A stretch of DNA of 29,180 nucleotides from a virus. The DNA is taken from IMG/VR virus record IMGVR_UViG_3300042899_000067, positions 1 to 29,180 of that record, one strand, 5' to 3'. Made by a program: the position numbers and the translations under genes. Below, piece after piece: positions 1 to 8,730 of the stretch (within the stretch, counting starts at the first letter, position 1; each line of letters opens with the position of its first letter). A model generated the notes under the pieces. The model worked only from the letters and a program-made list of their open reading frames with translations. It was not told the origin of the DNA and searched no databases.

Positions 1-12
1 TATTTTTGAGTA

Positions 13-46
13 TTAAAAAAGGGTAGGCAGTTTATCCACCTACCCT
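13..46 (-). terminator. Rho-independent terminator after the capsid gene
   Basis: On the minus strand an 8-bp perfect stem (AGGGTAGG / CCTACCCT, positions 46-39 and 27-20) encloses an 11-nt loop and is followed by six T (20-15). It lies 25 nt past the stop of the major capsid gene, so it should end the tail/head transcript. This is seen directly in the sequence. Confidence 0.9.
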
Positions 47-70
47 CTTTGGTTAAAAATTAATTGTTAA

Positions 71-1024
71 TTAAGCAACTCCACCTTCTTGCCAGTAAAC
101 GATTTCAGTTGGGAAAGCATATTGAACTCCCATCTTAAATTCAGCAACAAAACGCATTTCGTCTGCTTCTTTCGCATAGAACAATTCAAATCTTTCTTCC
201 TCGTTAAGTAAATCAACTCCTAAGTAAAGGTTTGACATACGAGTAGCGATAAGCTTGTCAGTTCCGTTCAAACCATTTACAGCGATTAGCTTAACGCTAG
301 TTCCCGGAATAACGATTTCAAAGTCTACTGATTCAGCAGCGTAATGGAAAAGATTTGCAGCCTTCAATGCAACAGTGTACATTCTGAAAGCATCCATTCC
401 AGCGAAGATAACAACGTCACCATTTGAAACGATGTCAGCAGGGATTAAAGTGTAAACTTCATCAACAGCAGCAATGATAGTGCTTGTAGATAAAGCAGCT
501 ACGTTACCGGGATTGCCATCAATTACACCAGAAACTGGAACACCAGCAGGAGCGATAAGCTTCAAAAGACCATCAAATTTATTAAGTTGTGCGTTACCTG
601 AACCAGTATCACCTTGCCACAAACCAACTTCTAGAGCTTCGCCAATTACAGCGATTTTCTTAGCGGTGTACTCGTCAGCAAATGGCATGTAATCGTACAT
701 TGAACCAGCTCTCAAAGCCTTTTGTGTGTACTTAGCTTCGAATGACTTAGGACAAATAGACTCATTTACTTTAATCTTACCGGGAGTTAATGCTCTTTGT
801 GTGAAAGCAGTTGTACCGCTTGAGCTAAAACCACAAGTTCCACCAGCTTGAAATACAGCATCGGTTTCCATAAGGTTAATTTTTTCAGACGACTTAATGC
901 CGACTTGTACGTTTCCAGCTGCTTCGATTAGTTTAGCAGTCTTTGGCGCGAATACTAGAGAAGTGGCAAGTTGTTGCTCATTCTCTTTTACATAATTGGT
1001 TAAACCAGTTAAATCTAAAGCCAT
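71..1024 (-). CDS. Major capsid protein (HK97-fold type)
   Basis: 317 residues, about the usual size for a small HK97-fold capsid protein without a large N-terminal delta domain. It has the overall look of Bacteroidota phage capsid proteins: an N-terminal helical region, a middle segment rich in Ala/Gly, and a C-terminal half alternating beta segments (for example VIPGTSVKLIAV) with an acidic stretch, ending near FPTEIVYWQEGG. No catalytic motif is expected or seen. The gene is the last of the tail/head block, follows a scaffold-like gene (5 nt gap) and the prohead protease, and is closed by a strong terminator, as fits a highly expressed product. Function is inferred from length, composition and neighbours; confidence is good because protease, scaffold and capsid genes normally sit in this order. 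Confidence 0.82.
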   Translation of the reverse strand: MALDLTGLTNYVKENEQQLATSLVFAPKTAKLIEAAGNVQVGIKSSEKINLMETDAVFQAGGTCGFSSSGTTAFTQRALTPGKIKVNESICPKSFEAKYTQKALRAGSMYDYMPFADEYTAKKIAVIGEALEVGLWQGDTGSGNAQLNKFDGLLKLIAPAGVPVSGVIDGNPGNVAALSTSTIIAAVDEVYTLIPADIVSNGDVVIFAGMDAFRMYTVALKAANLFHYAAESVDFEIVIPGTSVKLIAVNGLNGTDKLIATRMSNLYLGVDLLNEEERFELFYAKEADEMRFVAEFKMGVQYAFPTEIVYWQEGGVA

Positions 1025-1029
1025 GTTTT

Positions 1030-1599
1030 TTAATTTTTAATTGTTTGAAAAATGTTTTGTAATTTTTTAAAGCTATCCGATTTCACGTTCTTACTTTGTG
1101 CAAGAAATGTGTTTTTCGGTGCTTGTGTTTCTGGAGCAGATTCGATTGTCGCAAAAGCTTCCATGAATTCAATCAGCTTTTTAGTAACCTCGTTTAGTGA
1201 ACTTACTTTAGTTTCAATCTCAGTCATTTTAGAATTAAAAGATTCTCTGATTTCTTGAAATCTATCGTCGTAATTTACAACGTCTGCGCTCAATTCTTCA
1301 ACAACTTCTACTTCCGCAACTTCCTCTTCTACCATTTTAACTTCGGCAATTACGCCCGGCTCAGATACTATAACGATAGTTCCGTCCTCAAGCTCATGCT
1401 CACCAACTGGTGCTGGAATTTCTCCTTCTTCTGTAACCACTGAAATTAAACCGCCAACTTCTAACTTGTCGAACTTAACGATAGTACCGTCGGCAAGAAC
1501 GCCTTCAGCAAATTCAGTTACCACTTCTTCTGGAGTACTCACAACCTCGTCGGAAAACAACAAACTTTTAATTTGCTCTAATGCTTCCTTTGCTTTCAT
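1030..1599 (-). CDS. Scaffold-like capsid assembly protein
   Basis: 189 residues, strongly acidic. Residues about 30-90 contain two related beta-type segments built around the words ADGTIV and EDGTIVIV, each followed by a glycine-containing turn; the second half (about 100-150) is predicted coiled coil (FQEIRESFNSKMTEIETKV). The C-terminus is more basic. A charged coiled-coil protein directly before the major capsid gene and after the prohead protease is the usual position and composition of a scaffold. The repeated D-G-T modules are a pattern I associate with Bacteroidota phage head genes, but I cannot name the family. A capsid decoration role is the alternative. The 49-nt AT-rich gap upstream is the longest in this block, so a local promoter or RNA processing site is possible. 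Confidence 0.6.
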   Translation of the reverse strand: MKAKEALEQIKSLLFSDEVVSTPEEVVTEFAEGVLADGTIVKFDKLEVGGLISVVTEEGEIPAPVGEHELEDGTIVIVSEPGVIAEVKMVEEEVAEVEVVEELSADVVNYDDRFQEIRESFNSKMTEIETKVSSLNEVTKKLIEFMEAFATIESAPETQAPKNTFLAQSKNVKSDSFKKLQNIFQTIKN

Positions 1600-1648
1600 A
1601 CTTTTTGATTAATAATAATTATATATAATTGAATTGATTTTATGCAAC

Positions 1649-2236
1649 TTAAATTTCAGCTGAACGTAATATCTCTTTTATCTTTTCAAGCATTATATCT
1701 TCTTTCTTTACAATGTCTGAATAACCAAAAATACCTTCGACGCTAAAGCCTTGAAATTCGCCAGACTTTACCTTTTCCCAAATGTCCGCGTTATCTACTT
1801 TGTAGCTTCCAAACCATGACCCGTCTTTTGCATCTTCAAAACCCTTGATAGGCATCTTACCCATTTCTTTATTTACTAGCCATGATTCAAACATCGTAAC
1901 GCCTTGCACCGCCTTATCTGGGTTGTGCATTTCGTTTACGTTTGATTGATAACCACGCTTAAAGAATTTTTCTGCTATTTGCTGAATAGTTCCTGAATCG
2001 AAAACAACGTAATGTTCGCCAAATTCTTCATTATTTCTATAAATAGGAACGTCTGCTAACATCAAAGCACCAGACAAGATTTGTTTATCTTCGCTAATAA
2101 CCTCAAATTTTAGACGCTCATTAAACGCTAAGAAATTCTTCTGAATAGCGGGTCTATCTACTAGCGCGATGTAATCAACTTCACTATCGTCCGACATATC
2201 GGAATTGATAATTAATTTGTAAATTGGTAAGTCCAT
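1649..2236 (-). CDS. Prohead protease, XkdF-like serine protease
   Basis: 195 residues. The N-terminus has the pattern common to XkdF-type (Peptidase S78_2) prohead proteases: a short beta strand, then YIALVDRPA (22-30) and FLAF (35-38). Candidate catalytic residues are His104 (in NEMHNPDK) and Ser165 in the motif GFSVEG (164-169). The last 25 residues (KKEDIMLEKIKEIL) are helical and charged and may act as a small scaffold or targeting tail. The enzyme would cleave capsid or scaffold proteins inside the prohead during maturation. It lies between the tape measure and the scaffold-like and capsid genes, which supports the call. Motif reading is direct; the assignment of the catalytic pair is inferred from the family. 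Confidence 0.78.
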   Translation of the reverse strand: MDLPIYKLIINSDMSDDSEVDYIALVDRPAIQKNFLAFNERLKFEVISEDKQILSGALMLADVPIYRNNEEFGEHYVVFDSGTIQQIAEKFFKRGYQSNVNEMHNPDKAVQGVTMFESWLVNKEMGKMPIKGFEDAKDGSWFGSYKVDNADIWEKVKSGEFQGFSVEGIFGYSDIVKKEDIMLEKIKEILRSAEI

Positions 2237-2249
2237 ATCTTTAAATATA

Positions 2250-3968
2250 TTAAATTGTTGCAGCTGCCTTTATTTTGTTAATTCTATCTTGACTATCTGT
2301 GATATCTGTTTCAACAACAAAAGCTTTTATCGCTTGTTGGTTTTGTACGTTTACGTTTGCAGTTCCTAATGATTGAGTTTGTGTCACGTTAATACCTGAC
2401 TGTATAGGTGCTTGAGCAGCCGAAGCCGTAAATGTTTGCGGACTACCCCCACCCGGAATAGAAGCACCACCACCACCGCCCGGAACTTTCACAGATATAA
2501 TACTTTTTACCGCCTTGAATCCTGTAACCGAAGCAGCTAAGACCGCTGGAATAGCAGCTGGATAACCTAACTTAACACCCGCTGAAATACCTTGATAAGT
2601 ATTAATCAAAGCTTGTGCAACCGCTAAGGCTTTACCCGCTGCCGTTTCTTTACCTGCTAAGTCTGCAAGTTGCCCCGCTGTGCTTGATACCGCCATCAAT
2701 AATTCAATTTCACCTTGAGCTGCCCTTGTTTTTATTTCTAAATCAAACTTTGCGTTTTCTTCAAACTTTGCATAGGTTTCAGCATTTATAGAAGTTTGCT
2801 TTGCTTGTGTTAATAAATCAAATCCAATTTTCTTTTCAGATGAAGCCTTTAAAAAAGCATCATTATTTAAATCTAATTCTTTAATTAATCCTAAACGCTT
2901 ATCTTCTTTGTCTTTTATTTCTTGCTGTTCTTTTTCAAACGCTGCAACCCTAAGACCACCAATTCTAAGAAGCTCGGCTTCGTCTGCTGCTTTCTTATCC
3001 GCAATTTCCTTATCTCTTACAGTCTTTCTATCGGCTACCCTTTTTTCTTCTTCAGTCCTTAGCCTTGCAGTTTCTTGCGCGTCAATTATTTTCTTTTGAT
3101 TCTTTAAATCTTCAAAGTTTTTTAAATCCTCGCCACGCAATCCCTTTTCGGCATTGTACTTTGAGCGTAACGTATTTAAATCATTTTCGGCTAATTGCTT
3201 CGATAGCTTTGCAATTTCCTTTTCTTGACCACCTTGCGCGGTTAATAAATCGATACGTCTTTGTATTGCTTCGTTAGCTGACTTATTACTACCTGCTAAT
3301 TTATCATAAGCACGTGACGCTTCACTTGTAGCACCTACAAAATCAGTTACTTTATCAACTAACTTACCGATAAATTCACCAACTTTTGCAAGTCCTGGAA
3401 TAAAATCTAATACAACCTTTTTAACAGTTTCAAAATTAGCTATTACTAAACCGACCGCAATAGCTAAAGCACCAATTCCTGTGGCTATTATTGCACCCTT
3501 TAAGGTGCTAAAGGCTGTAACTACTTGCGTTTTTATAATTGCACCTAAACGATTAAAATCTTTTGCACCATCTTTTACAGCAGATAAGCCTTCAGATAAT
3601 GCCAAAGCACTTTGCACCTTTAGTAATTGCTTTTCAAGTTCCGCGCTTTCAGTACCGAATAAACCGATAGCACCTTGTAGACCTGCGTAACCCGCTGCCG
3701 TTGTTTGAAGAACACCACTAAAGGCTTGAAACTTTTTGCCGGGGTCAAATAAGTCCGCTGTTTCTCGCGCTTCGTTTACGCTATCTTTTAAAAGCGCAAC
3801 CTTTTTAGCTGCGTTTAAAGCTTCTTGAGAATAATCACCAAAGTTTTTCTGCGCAAGTATTAATTCCTGATTCGCTTCTTTTAATTCGGTCTTTATAGAC
3901 TTAACCGCTTTTACTGTTTGCGTGGTGTCGGTTGTTATTTCAAGCGCTATTTTATTATCGGTTGTCAT
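2250..3968 (-). CDS. Tail tape measure protein
   Basis: 572 residues. The N-terminus is helical and polar; a hydrophobic segment at about 156-178 (rich in Ile, Ala, Gly) could insert in a membrane; residues about 275-400 are a long charged coiled coil (Glu/Lys/Arg rich); an Ala-rich helical part follows; a Gly/Ser-rich linker lies near 495-510; and the C-terminus ends in a short segment with AFVVETDITDSQDR, an ending I have seen in Bacteroidota phage tape measures. Coiled coil plus hydrophobic patch is typical of tape measures. At roughly 0.15 nm per residue the length would predict a tail near 85 nm if it spans the whole tube. The gene follows the tail genes directly (0 nt gap) and precedes the head genes. 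Confidence 0.8.
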   Translation of the reverse strand: MTTDNKIALEITTDTTQTVKAVKSIKTELKEANQELILAQKNFGDYSQEALNAAKKVALLKDSVNEARETADLFDPGKKFQAFSGVLQTTAAGYAGLQGAIGLFGTESAELEKQLLKVQSALALSEGLSAVKDGAKDFNRLGAIIKTQVVTAFSTLKGAIIATGIGALAIAVGLVIANFETVKKVVLDFIPGLAKVGEFIGKLVDKVTDFVGATSEASRAYDKLAGSNKSANEAIQRRIDLLTAQGGQEKEIAKLSKQLAENDLNTLRSKYNAEKGLRGEDLKNFEDLKNQKKIIDAQETARLRTEEEKRVADRKTVRDKEIADKKAADEAELLRIGGLRVAAFEKEQQEIKDKEDKRLGLIKELDLNNDAFLKASSEKKIGFDLLTQAKQTSINAETYAKFEENAKFDLEIKTRAAQGEIELLMAVSSTAGQLADLAGKETAAGKALAVAQALINTYQGISAGVKLGYPAAIPAVLAASVTGFKAVKSIISVKVPGGGGGASIPGGGSPQTFTASAAQAPIQSGINVTQTQSLGTANVNVQNQQAIKAFVVETDITDSQDRINKIKAAATI

Positions 3969-6020
3969 CTATATCTTTTTTAATAATTCTACTTTTGTTA
4001 ATGAATCCCCTAAAGGATTGTAACCATCTATCTTATTTAGGTAATATAAACCATTTTGAACTTTTATGGGTTTCTTAAAATCTAAGTCCATAATATCAAT
4101 CGTATTCAATAAGAAATATAAAGTAATTAGTTTAGCGTCTTTATTATCTTGCGCTTCGATAAATTCTTGATAGTATTTCACGAATAAGTTATACGCGGGA
4201 TAAAAAGCTGTTTGAAAATATATTTCTTTTGGTGCTTCAAAAGTCAAGTCGTATAATTCGCTTGTCGTGCTATCGATTAAATAATTGTAGATATGACCGA
4301 AATAAGGATATTGCACGTTGGTTGCATCAAGCAAAGTATCACCATTATAAATCTCAAAGTTTGTGCAATCTTGTAACCCTCCGTAAAATACTAGCTTAGG
4401 ATTAGTCTTTACTTTCTTGTAAGTTCCATCTGTGTTAATATCAAACATCGCAGGTAGTGCCATATCGGTATTTATAAACACATTAGGTACTAAAGAGAAT
4501 ATCAATTCAAATGCTTTGTCGTCTTTGCTAAATTCGTTTTGAGTTGTGTAAGTTTTATTACCATACGCGCTATTGTATTTATTGAAATACAACTTTGAAT
4601 AATAGTCGTTATCATTCTTGTATTTAAAGCTCAATGTTTTTGGTAAGAAATCGTTTGAAGATTTGATTGTAAACCCTTTAGATAAATCCTTCTTATTATC
4701 CCAATCGATTACGTTATCGTTATAAAAGTCTGGATAAGGTATAAACGTAAGTTTAAATTCATCGTCTTTATCTTGAATAACATACAAGTTTAAAAGATTA
4801 ATAATTGACTTTAAGAAATCAGCTTGTTTAACCGCTGTCGGCACAAATGATTTCCCTTCAAATTGCTTCCCATATATTGCGGGTACTTTTGCTGAATTAT
4901 CAAAGTTAGTAATTACTAAATTAGAAGATAATTGAATGTCTAAAATTGTTGTGCTTAATGCGCCACCTATCTTTGCTCTGAATTCATTCGCTGCACCGGG
5001 TCGTAATACAAAAGTAAACTCATAATTAAAAGAACCTATACCACCCGATATTGGATATTCCGAATAACTTTCTACGCCTGTGAATAAGTCAATCATACCA
5101 ATAGACATATTTTCGGGTGCAAAGGTATCACGCTCCCAAACTATCATACCTGTAAACTTTGCTTTTATTTCATTAGCTGAATTGTTTACTATGTAGTAAT
5201 TGCCTAAGCCATCGTCTGCAAAATTAAAATAACTAGGCACTAAACTTCCTGGGTCTAATTGCAAAGACCTATATAAATTATTGACTTCTTGAGCTTCCAA
5301 ATCCGCGCTACCTAAAGCTGAAATGTAAACTGTAAAATCTTCTTCATTATTTAATAGCGTTATCTTATCTAAGTTATTACTATCCCATAACGTAGTATTA
5401 TAAGTGTAACCAGCTTCGCTCATTATCTTGTCGAATATCTCACGACAAAACAATGTAGGTCTAAAATTAGTTACATCTAATTTGCTCGGTGTTGCATCTT
5501 TAAACTTACCATAATTCGCTAAAGCATAAATATAATCGTCACGCGACCAACTAGCTTCTATATTTGTTAAGTTATAAACTTGATTGAATTCGCTTAGGTT
5601 TAAGTCGGTCAATAGCTTGTCGCCTACGCTACTAAAGAGGTTGTTTAACGAACCGAATAAAGCGCACTCGTATATTAGCTCACCGTTCAAATACTTTATC
5701 TCTAGAAGCCTTAAAACGCCTACAAATATTTCGATATTATCAAGCGTTACTTTTGTAAAAGCTTTCTTTAAAGGATTAAAATTTACCCCGATATTTGTTT
5801 CTAAACTCGAATAAGGATTCTCGATATTGAAATCAAAGTAACTACCGAATAAAAAGTTATTGTGAGCAGTACCCGGAATGTAAATAGTCTTTGAAAATGT
5901 CGTAGTTCGTTTCTCAAAATCTTCAATATCAACTATCGAATAAGTGAAATCTATATCTACGTTTTTATCCAAGTCTAATGCAACGCCTTCGAGATATATC
6001 TGTGTCCTTTGCGTAGCCAT
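3969..6020 (-). CDS. Tail tip/hub-like structural protein
   Basis: 683 residues, aromatic and Asn-rich, with no membrane segment. Near residue 40 it has RTTTFSKTIYIPGTAHNN, a start I recognise as common to large Bacteroidota phage tail proteins that resemble baseplate hub proteins, followed by FNPLKKAFTKV and a strand-rich middle. The rest shows many short beta segments and Tyr/Phe-Asn clusters, as in distal tail or host-contact proteins. Its stop overlaps nothing and the tape measure starts at the next base; its own start overlaps the stop of the preceding gene by one base (TAATG). In this position (next to the tape measure) it probably forms the tail tip. A precise family name cannot be given. 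Confidence 0.62.
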   Translation of the reverse strand: MATQRTQIYLEGVALDLDKNVDIDFTYSIVDIEDFEKRTTTFSKTIYIPGTAHNNFLFGSYFDFNIENPYSSLETNIGVNFNPLKKAFTKVTLDNIEIFVGVLRLLEIKYLNGELIYECALFGSLNNLFSSVGDKLLTDLNLSEFNQVYNLTNIEASWSRDDYIYALANYGKFKDATPSKLDVTNFRPTLFCREIFDKIMSEAGYTYNTTLWDSNNLDKITLLNNEEDFTVYISALGSADLEAQEVNNLYRSLQLDPGSLVPSYFNFADDGLGNYYIVNNSANEIKAKFTGMIVWERDTFAPENMSIGMIDLFTGVESYSEYPISGGIGSFNYEFTFVLRPGAANEFRAKIGGALSTTILDIQLSSNLVITNFDNSAKVPAIYGKQFEGKSFVPTAVKQADFLKSIINLLNLYVIQDKDDEFKLTFIPYPDFYNDNVIDWDNKKDLSKGFTIKSSNDFLPKTLSFKYKNDNDYYSKLYFNKYNSAYGNKTYTTQNEFSKDDKAFELIFSLVPNVFINTDMALPAMFDINTDGTYKKVKTNPKLVFYGGLQDCTNFEIYNGDTLLDATNVQYPYFGHIYNYLIDSTTSELYDLTFEAPKEIYFQTAFYPAYNLFVKYYQEFIEAQDNKDAKLITLYFLLNTIDIMDLDFKKPIKVQNGLYYLNKIDGYNPLGDSLTKVELLKKI

Positions 6021-7261
6021 TATTTTGTAAGTTTAATATTATCATAAGAATATTGCAATTCTATTTGCACGTTTTGCAATCCATCCACTCGTTGTATTTT
6101 AGGCTCGTAGGTAGTCGATTTAATTGTTGCTGGTATATAATAGGTCACTCCGTTTATCTTTTCTTCTACGTAAAGAGAATGCGCTTTGATAAGCTCCCAA
6201 AACCATTCATGTTCCGCATCGTTTAGCAAATCAGAATTTAAGACTACGCCCTCTGTGTAATTAGTGAAATAGTTTTGATTCGAAAGATTAAACATGTTAT
6301 TTACATGCTGACTATACCCAGTAGGTGTAAAGTTATACGGGTAGTTCTGAATGCTCTTTCTTTCAATATCGTATCGTTTACGCTTAACCATGTTAAACGT
6401 GTAACTATCAAAACCACCAAGGCTGTTCTGCCAATACACATTTGTTTTTGCGTACTTAGAACAATAGTCATCAAAGGTAAATTTAAATGTTTCACTCACA
6501 GCGATATCGTCTTCATCTAGTAAGGTAATTTCACACGCGGTCACAAAAGGATTAATCAAATATCCCCCTATTGTTTCCCAAGTAGATTCTACTGTTTCCC
6601 ACGCTTCCGAAACATCCTCCCAATAAACAAAATCAGCTCCGAATGATTCACGACTAATCGCAATAATACCTGCTAAAGCTGAAAGGTCTGGAATATCAAA
6701 CTCATATACACCCGTTGGAATTAAAGCATTGCTTTCGTATAACTTTAAAAGTATTTTTGTAGCTGGTGAATCCCCGTCAATATAACTCAAGAAGTTTGTA
6801 CGTTCAAAGTCTGTGCTTAAAACACGTGGCGAACTTGTCAAAAACTTTGTAGTTGTGTTTGTCGTTGTGAATTGTGTTTGATTAAATTGCACAAAATCAG
6901 TGAAAGAAACTTGACCGTTAAAGGCATAGCGAACAGTATCATTATAAGACGTTCCGCCGATAGATTCCACGCATTTAATCTGATAGTTCACGTAATAACT
7001 TAAATCGTTTAAAGGCTTCCAAAATACGTCAAACTCGAAAAACATCTGGTCGTTCTTTGTAAACGATAGCAAGAATTGTTTAACATCGCAATACGCAAAG
7101 TTCCCATCATTGACAACTAATTTAACACGCCCGACTATTGTCGATTGCACCCATATCTCAAGGAATAAAAAATCTATATCGCTATTCGTTTGCACGTAAT
7201 AAATCATATCATTATTTATCGGTGTCCAAAGTTGTGGAGTTTGAATGTACGTTATTGCCAT
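6020..7261 (-). CDS. Tail structural protein, beta-rich
   Basis: 413 residues. The protein is rich in Phe, Tyr, Trp, Asn and Thr with short alternating segments, indicating an all-beta structural protein. A Trp-rich run near residues 210-228 (YWEDVSEAWETVESTWETI) and a later WQNSLGGFDSYTF are recurrent patterns in Bacteroidota phage tail proteins that precede the hub-like protein. It starts one base after the stop of the gp10-like gene and overlaps the next gene by one base, so translation is probably coupled. A distal tail or tail-tube-associated role is likely from position; the major tail tube protein has not been recognised elsewhere in the window, so this or a neighbour may fill that role. 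Confidence 0.5.
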   Translation of the reverse strand: MAITYIQTPQLWTPINNDMIYYVQTNSDIDFLFLEIWVQSTIVGRVKLVVNDGNFAYCDVKQFLLSFTKNDQMFFEFDVFWKPLNDLSYYVNYQIKCVESIGGTSYNDTVRYAFNGQVSFTDFVQFNQTQFTTTNTTTKFLTSSPRVLSTDFERTNFLSYIDGDSPATKILLKLYESNALIPTGVYEFDIPDLSALAGIIAISRESFGADFVYWEDVSEAWETVESTWETIGGYLINPFVTACEITLLDEDDIAVSETFKFTFDDYCSKYAKTNVYWQNSLGGFDSYTFNMVKRKRYDIERKSIQNYPYNFTPTGYSQHVNNMFNLSNQNYFTNYTEGVVLNSDLLNDAEHEWFWELIKAHSLYVEEKINGVTYYIPATIKSTTYEPKIQRVDGLQNVQIELQYSYDNIKLTK

Positions 7262-7262
7262 G

Positions 7263-7922
7263 TTATTTATTTTTATACTTTTCTGCTAGTGGGTTAAACA
7301 CTATTATATTATTTCTTATATCTCTTTTTAATGCACCTGATAATTCTTTGTAAAAGTTCTTTTCAACTGACTTAATAGCATTCGTTAAAAAGTAAGTCGG
7401 TGGAGTTCCTTTTTTTCCTATGCTTGAAGCTATCTTGTAAGCTGTCATATCTAAAATTGAAACTTTCTTTTTACCTGAAAGTACTTTCTTTTTTGATTTG
7501 CTAATTAAAGTACCTTCACGCTTATAACCATTTTTAGTAGTGCCACCATCGTCAAGCCTTAATTGCTTATCTCTTATCCATTTTTTAATATTCTCAATCG
7601 GTGGGCGCTTACTATTAGGTCTACGCCCTTGGTCTACTATCTCAAAGTAATCAAGCATAGTGACCTCGATTGAATAAACACCTCCCATGAATTTAACAGG
7701 TGAAATCTTGATACTTTCTTCTAAGTCACCAGAAGCATTCGAACCGCTAGGACTATTTTTTTTAGGTTTGTTTAAATTCTTTGCAGCACGTGACGCAATT
7801 AAACCAGCGTATTTAAAAAGGATAAGCTCAAGTTCAGGAAGTGCCACCTCATTTTTACCCAATATCTTGAAGTCACCTTTTCCACCCCCTAAATTTGCAT
7901 AAAAACTTTCGTCATCTACCAT
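7263..7922 (-). CDS. HK97 gp10-like tail completion protein
   Basis: 219 residues, basic. The middle contains YFEIVDQGRRP (about 89-99) followed by PPIENIKKWI, the pattern typical of gp10-like head-tail joining / tail completion proteins (aromatic - VDxG - RP - PP - I - WI). The C-terminal third is helical and lysine-rich. Such proteins act at the neck or proximal tail. It follows the tail assembly chaperone genes with a one-base gap and precedes two beta-rich tail genes. The lysine-rich loop at about 125-150 is longer than I would expect for the family. Family placement is by motif reading only. Confidence 0.55.
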   Translation of the reverse strand: MVDDESFYANLGGGKGDFKILGKNEVALPELELILFKYAGLIASRAAKNLNKPKKNSPSGSNASGDLEESIKISPVKFMGGVYSIEVTMLDYFEIVDQGRRPNSKRPPIENIKKWIRDKQLRLDDGGTTKNGYKREGTLISKSKKKVLSGKKKVSILDMTAYKIASSIGKKGTPPTYFLTNAIKSVEKNFYKELSGALKRDIRNNIIVFNPLAEKYKNK

Positions 7923-7923
7923 A

Positions 7924-8226
7924 TTATTTCCTTAACTTTTCTAATTGCCTACGTTCATTTGCATTCTTATCCTTTAAATAAGCCAAAGAATTTAACGCCT
8001 GTATTGTATTTAATTTCCACACCTCATTCAAAGCTACTCGTTCAAACTTTGCGATAAGTTCGGCATTATAAACCCATCCCCACCGTTTTTCAAAGGTTTC
8101 AGAATCGCTCTCAATTTCTCCTTCGTCACTCGTTTGTTCTTCAGAACCTCCTTGACCGAATAAACCCCTATAACCTTTATTAAGGCGCTTATAAGTTTCA
8201 AAAAAAAAACGCTTGTATGATAGCAA
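7924..8226 (-). CDS. -1 frame extension of the tail assembly chaperone
   Basis: A 100-codon frame that overlaps the preceding gene for 193 nt and runs 110 nt past its stop. It is in the -1 frame relative to that gene. Its first codons (MLSYKRFFF) are made by the same run of ten T that would serve as slip site, so a separate start here may be unused; the meaningful part begins at residue 9. It has an acidic Gly/Ser/Glu linker (25-45) and then KRWGWVYNAEL and YLKDKNANERRQLEKL, an ending I recognise as conserved in Bacteroidota phage proteins. Joined to the upstream frame this gives a 257-residue protein, as in lambda G-GT. Alternatives are an independent gene, or one gene split by a true or sequencing indel in the homopolymer. 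Confidence 0.6.
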   Translation of the reverse strand: MLSYKRFFFETYKRLNKGYRGLFGQGGSEEQTSDEGEIESDSETFEKRWGWVYNAELIAKFERVALNEVWKLNTIQALNSLAYLKDKNANERRQLEKLRK

Positions 8227-8696
8227 TTTGCAAAGTTTGACTTCAGCATATCGCTTGAAACCTTGCTATGCTCTAAGCTACCATAAGGCATTACACTTTC
8301 TTTACCATACCAATTAGTTTTTACAGGCATTGATAACGAAGCCATGATTAAGTGCAAGTTTTCAACCATAGCGTTTTCACCTGCTAAAAAGGTTGTGATA
8401 TCTACATATTGCCCGTATGTTAATTTAAAAGCATCTAAGGACATTACATATTTTGTATCGTTTACTTTTACATACTTTTGAAGCTTACCTTCAATCGTTC
8501 CTTTATGCAAGAAATCCAAACTAGGTTTTAAATCTTTGAACTTATCCAAAGGCATATTGTCAAGTTCGTCCTCTGAAATTTCATTAATTATTGAAATCAA
8601 TTTAACTTCCTTTTCAAAGTCATTCATATTAGCATCGTTTATGATACCATAAATAAGCTGATAATCTTCTATTGTAATTGTATTCCAGTTCTTCAT
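8034..8696 (-). CDS. Tail assembly chaperone, zero-frame product
   Basis: 220 residues in the unshifted frame. Residues 1-165 are well formed: an acidic helical N-terminus beginning with NTITIEDYQLIYGI, a central YVKVNDTKYVMSLDAFKLTYGQYVDI region, and a helix near 105-120. After the T10 run at 8209-8200 the zero-frame tail (166-220) is hydrophobic then basic, and less convincing than the overlapping -1 frame. Position (after two small genes, before tail completion, tail and tape measure genes) and the two-frame layout match the tail assembly chaperone pair of siphoviruses, which coats the tape measure during tail assembly. The start at 8696 follows a 34-nt gap; a TATATTTA box 8 nt upstream is only a weak promoter match. 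Confidence 0.6.
   Translation of the reverse strand: MKNWNTITIEDYQLIYGIINDANMNDFEKEVKLISIINEISEDELDNMPLDKFKDLKPSLDFLHKGTIEGKLQKYVKVNDTKYVMSLDAFKLTYGQYVDITTFLAGENAMVENLHLIMASLSMPVKTNWYGKESVMPYGSLEHSKVSSDMLKSNFANCYHTSVFFLKLISALIKVIGVYSVKEVLKNKRVTKEKLRAILKPLKNGGDGFIMPNLSQSLNE
8200..8209 (-). other. Homopolymer slip site (T10 on the coding strand)
   Basis: Ten consecutive T on the coding strand, read GTT TTT TTT TTG in the zero frame. A one-base backward slip after the second TTT moves the ribosome into the 100-codon frame that reads FETYKRLNK. The run contains the heptamer T TTT TTT, which fits the X XXY YYZ rule for -1 frameshifting. Transcriptional slippage is equally possible on such a run. 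Confidence 0.6.
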
Positions 8697-8730
8697 TATT
8701 GTTTAAATATAATGTAAATAAAAAAAAGAC

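Noticed and set aside
32-40. TTATCCACC, 8 of 9 match to the classical DnaA box
   Set aside because: Single copy, located in the loop of the capsid terminator, and without neighbours of the same kind. Chance is more likely than an origin.
6275-6520. Two opposing open frames inside the beta-rich tail gene (6275-6520 plus, 6301-6495 minus)
   Set aside because: Fully inside a well supported gene in another frame, without an operon partner or protein-like pattern.
8704-8711. TATATTTA before the tail assembly chaperone as a promoter
   Set aside because: One mismatch from the -7 consensus and no upstream repeats or -33 box; AT-rich DNA makes such matches common.
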